From assembly GCA_027036655.1 (NCBI GenBank), contig JALWEC010000381.1:1-8331 (forward strand): a stretch of 8,331 bases of DNA. Direction: 5' to 3'. This document shows, one piece after another, positions 6,124 through 8,331 of the stretch. The stretch comes from Melioribacteraceae bacterium (lineage in GTDB: Bacteria; Bacteroidota; Ignavibacteria; Ignavibacteriales; Melioribacteraceae). Position numbers and translations under genes: made by a program. The notes beneath the pieces are model-generated. The model was not told the origin of the DNA. It worked only from the letters and a program-made list of their open reading frames with translations, and searched no databases. Each line of letters starts with the position of its first letter. Positions within the stretch are counted from its first letter, which is position 1.

Positions 6124-7146
6124 ATGACAAAATCGGATTATTTGAAGGAAACAATCGAGCATATTGACATAAAAAAACATAACGTAGTTAAACTTGTAGA
6201 TGCGATGGAAAATATGGCTTTTTCGGCAAGAGACTTAAACCGAGCCGCGAAGATTTTTGATAGAATGATTACGGACAAAGATACTACGATAATTCTAACT
6301 TTGGCGGGAAGTATCTTCAGTGCGGGATTAAAAAAAGTTGTTTTCGATTTGGTTAACAATAATATGGTTGACACAATTGTTTCAACCGGCGCTTTGATGG
6401 TAGATCAGGATTTTTTTGAGGCATTGGGATTTAAGCATTATATCGGTTCCCGGTATGCCGATGATAACGAACTTCGCGAACTTCACATCGACAGAATTTA
6501 CGATACTTTTATAGACGAAGACGAGCTGAGAATTTGCGATGATACAACGTCTGCAATTTTTGATTCGCTTGAACCCCGCCCCTACTCATCCCGCGAACTC
6601 CTTTGGCATTTCGGTAAATATCTTGAAGAGAACGGCGGTCCTAAAGTTGACGACAGTGTTATTTATGCCGCTTATAAAAATAACGTTCCAATTTTCGTTC
6701 CCGCATTCTCCGACTGCTCGGCAGGTTTCGGAATTGTAATGCACCAAACAAATCATCCCGAAAAACACGTTTCCTTCGACAGCGGAAAAGACTTTCTGGA
6801 GTTGACCAAAATAAAACTCGAAAGCAAAGAAACCGGCATCTTTATGGTAAGCGGCGGAGTTCCTAAAAACTTCACGCAGGACATTGTAGTAGCGGCTGAC
6901 ATTCTACGGGAGAACGTCCCGATGCACAAATACGCTGTGCAAATTACAGTTGCCGATGTTCGCGACGGAGCCCTTTCGAGTTCCACACTCAGAGAAGCCA
7001 GCTCTTGGGGAAAAGTCGAAACAACGTTCGAGCAAATGGTCTATTCGGAAGCCACACTTGCGCTCCCCTTAATTGTGGGATACGCTTACCACAAAATGAA
7101 CTGGAAAAACCGAAAAAAACACAGCTTAAATGAATTATTTCACTAA
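6124..7146 (+). CDS. Deoxyhypusine synthase-like protein (probable polyamine enzyme)
   Basis: This 340-residue cytoplasmic protein is of the deoxyhypusine synthase (DHS) superfamily, close to the usual family length. Family blocks in order are LAGSIFSAGL at 60-69, STGAL at 87-91, VPIFVPAFSDCSAG at 188-201, SGGVPKNF at 243-250 and ASSWGKV at 292-298. K297 corresponds to the lysine (K329 in human DHS) that carries the aminobutyl group from spermidine. By my hand alignment E291 and D281 match human E323 and D313, whereas human H288 is replaced by N249 and D316 by L284. Bacteria lack eIF5A, so true hypusine formation is unlikely. Bacterial relatives act on, or are suspected to act on, free polyamines, homospermidine synthase being the best known case. 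An NAD-dependent aminobutyl transfer to a small amine is therefore the best guess. CGGAG at 6111-6115 sits 8 nt before the ATG. Both neighbouring genes are unrelated, so it appears to be a single-gene unit. Confidence 0.88.
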   Translation: MTKSDYLKETIEHIDIKKHNVVKLVDAMENMAFSARDLNRAAKIFDRMITDKDTTIILTLAGSIFSAGLKKVVFDLVNNNMVDTIVSTGALMVDQDFFEALGFKHYIGSRYADDNELRELHIDRIYDTFIDEDELRICDDTTSAIFDSLEPRPYSSRELLWHFGKYLEENGGPKVDDSVIYAAYKNNVPIFVPAFSDCSAGFGIVMHQTNHPEKHVSFDSGKDFLELTKIKLESKETGIFMVSGGVPKNFTQDIVVAADILRENVPMHKYAVQITVADVRDGALSSSTLREASSWGKVETTFEQMVYSEATLALPLIVGYAYHKMNWKNRKKHSLNELFH

Positions 7147-7250
7147 TTATTTAGTTATAATTTAACTTTATACATTGCCTGATTTTTAATAACTTATTAG
7201 CTTAAATATTTGAACTAACGATTTTTTTCAATAAATAAAAGGAGCAAAAA

Positions 7251-8331
7251 ATGAAGAAGTTCTTCATGTTTCTAACAATCCTTTTCGCCGTCTCTATGGT
7301 GCACGCTCAAGCCTCCGACTTATTCTTCTCCGAATACATAGAGGGAAGTAGCAACAATAAAGCGCTTGAGATTTTCAATGGGACCGGTGCAGAGGTTGAT
7401 TTAACCCAGTATGTTATACTCGGTAATTACAACGGAAGCGACTGGACTAATGTTACACATTTCCCTTCCGGAAGTACACTTGCCGACGGCGATGTATGGG
7501 TAATTGCTAATTCGGGAGCCGACAATGCAATCCTCGCCGTTGCAGACCAACAATTGGCATATAACGACTCCGGCTATGTAGTAGGTTTTAACGGTAATGA
7601 CGCAAGAGCTATTGCAAAAATTAACGGTTCCGATTATACAATTATTGATGTTATCGGTGTTCCTAATGAAGATCCGGGCGAAGGCTGGGATGTTGCGGGA
7701 GTTTCTGCGGCAACTAAAGATCATACGCTGGTTAGAAAATCTTCGGTTACATCGGGTAATACAGATTGGGCGGCATCGGCAGGAACTGACGCCGATAATT
7801 CAGAGTGGATAGTCTATCCCAAAAATACATTTGATTATATCGGTTCGCACACAATGAACGGCAACCCTTCGACCGCCCAAGTAACATTCCAAGTCGATAT
7901 GGGGGTACAAGAAACACTTGGTAATTTTAACCCGGCGACTCAAGACGTTTATATAGCCGGTAACTTTACCGATTGGCAAAACAGTCCGATAATGATGAGC
8001 GACGCAGACGGCGATTCCACATATTCGGTAACGATAGATACTTTAACGGCAGGAGAAACTTTATTCTTTAAGTTTATCTACGCCGACCAAGGCACAACCA
8101 ATTATGAATGGGAAAGTGTTGACAACCGTACGCTAACACCAGTAGCAGGTGAAAACAGTTTTTTTGCATATTGGGACAATGTTGAACCCGGGCAAAACTT
8201 CGCAGACGGCAACATTACGTTTAACGTTGATATGACAGTTATGAACGATGCAGGCATTTTTGACAATGCTTCCGATTCAGTCCAAGTACGCGGCAGCTTT
8301 AACGGCTGGAGCAACTCTGATCCGATGGGAC
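7251..8331 (+). CDS. Secreted lamin-tail-domain protein with starch-binding-like repeats, 3' partial
   Basis: An ATG at 7251, 6 nt after AAGGAG (7239-7244), opens a frame still open at the right edge (360 codons visible). Residues 1-19 are a signal peptide (MKKFF, hydrophobic core, VHA|Q). Residues 20-200 form a lamin-tail domain, starting DLFFSEYIEGSSNNKALEIF and continuing with the usual NGTG, Asp-Leu and Trp-Val-Ile-Ala-Asn features. From residue 210 a beta-sandwich module begins (QVTFQVDM, then VYIAGNFTDWQNSPIMM), resembling CBM20/CBM48-type starch or glycogen-binding folds with the NFTDW turn. A second copy starts near 321 (NITFNVDM, then VQVRGSFNGWSNSDPMG) and is cut off. Such proteins are exported to the cell surface or medium in Bacteroidota-like bacteria, sometimes through a C-terminal type IX sorting domain, which would lie outside this window. 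No catalytic domain is visible. Carbohydrate binding is inferred from the fold only. Confidence 0.85.
   Translation, partial: MKKFFMFLTILFAVSMVHAQASDLFFSEYIEGSSNNKALEIFNGTGAEVDLTQYVILGNYNGSDWTNVTHFPSGSTLADGDVWVIANSGADNAILAVADQQLAYNDSGYVVGFNGNDARAIAKINGSDYTIIDVIGVPNEDPGEGWDVAGVSAATKDHTLVRKSSVTSGNTDWAASAGTDADNSEWIVYPKNTFDYIGSHTMNGNPSTAQVTFQVDMGVQETLGNFNPATQDVYIAGNFTDWQNSPIMMSDADGDSTYSVTIDTLTAGETLFFKFIYADQGTTNYEWESVDNRTLTPVAGENSFFAYWDNVEPGQNFADGNITFNVDMTVMNDAGIFDNASDSVQVRGSFNGWSNSDPMG

Noticed and set aside
6539..6986. Alternative frames within the DHS-like gene on both strands
   Set aside because: They overlap conserved DHS blocks and show no independent coding signal.
6124..7146. True deoxyhypusine synthase acting on eIF5A
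   Set aside because: The organism appears bacterial and two substrate-binding positions differ; only the superfamily assignment is supported.
7401..8314. Frames at minus 7401-7724, plus 7597-7812 and minus 8102-8314
   Set aside because: All lie inside the open lamin-tail protein frame starting at 7251, which has a signal peptide, ribosome binding site and clear domains.
1..8331. CRISPR array, tRNA or rRNA genes
   Set aside because: No regularly spaced direct repeats, and no cloverleaf or rRNA-like sequence was seen on either strand.

Overview
The window looks like chromosomal DNA from a Gram-negative, diderm bacterium of the Bacteroidota/Chlorobi/Ignavibacteriota lineage, with Ignavibacteria-like organisms as my best guess. 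Three gene starts carry signal peptides cut before Gln (FA|Q or HA|Q), one gene encodes a small outer-membrane beta-barrel, the transporter resembles the Bacteroidota type of AmpG, and a secreted lamin-tail-domain protein closes the window. Three genes have clear Shine-Dalgarno sites (AGGAG or GGAG), which argues for Ignavibacteria-like rather than classical Bacteroidetes biology. The taxonomy is inference; no marker gene is present.

Layout. Positions 1-66 hold the first 22 codons of a minus-strand gene that runs off the left edge. Positions 83-530 are repeat-rich and contain no convincing gene. An apparently intact, non-coding 213-bp miniature transposable element (93-305) has 18-19 bp terminal inverted repeats, an 11-bp flanking direct repeat and internal hairpins. 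It is followed by a second imperfect inverted-repeat unit (388-522). Positions 671-4830 form a two-gene operon: an AmpG-like 12-helix MFS permease, then a 957-residue exported fusion of a NagZ-type GH3 beta-N-acetylglucosaminidase with a serine hydrolase resembling AmiE and beta-lactamase. Positions 4831-5834 are a markedly AT-rich segment with a short ORF or gene remnant, an outer-membrane beta-barrel gene and a strong terminator. Positions 5835-6123 are mostly non-coding, with a curious 37-codon minus-strand ORF. Positions 6124-7146 encode a bacterial deoxyhypusine-synthase-like protein. Positions 7251-8331 hold the start of a secreted protein with a lamin-tail domain followed by repeated starch-binding-like beta-sandwich domains; it is cut by the right edge.

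How the genes may work together. The permease and the GH3/serine-hydrolase protein are only 11 nt apart and read as a peptidoglycan-recycling module. The fusion enzyme would act in the periplasm, removing GlcNAc from muropeptides and cutting the MurNAc-peptide amide, and the permease would import a product. This is the reverse order of the E. coli route, where AmpG imports the disaccharide-peptide and NagZ then acts in the cytoplasm. The DHS-like enzyme probably acts in polyamine metabolism, but no other polyamine gene is present to confirm it. The beta-barrel and lamin-tail proteins are independent envelope or secreted proteins.
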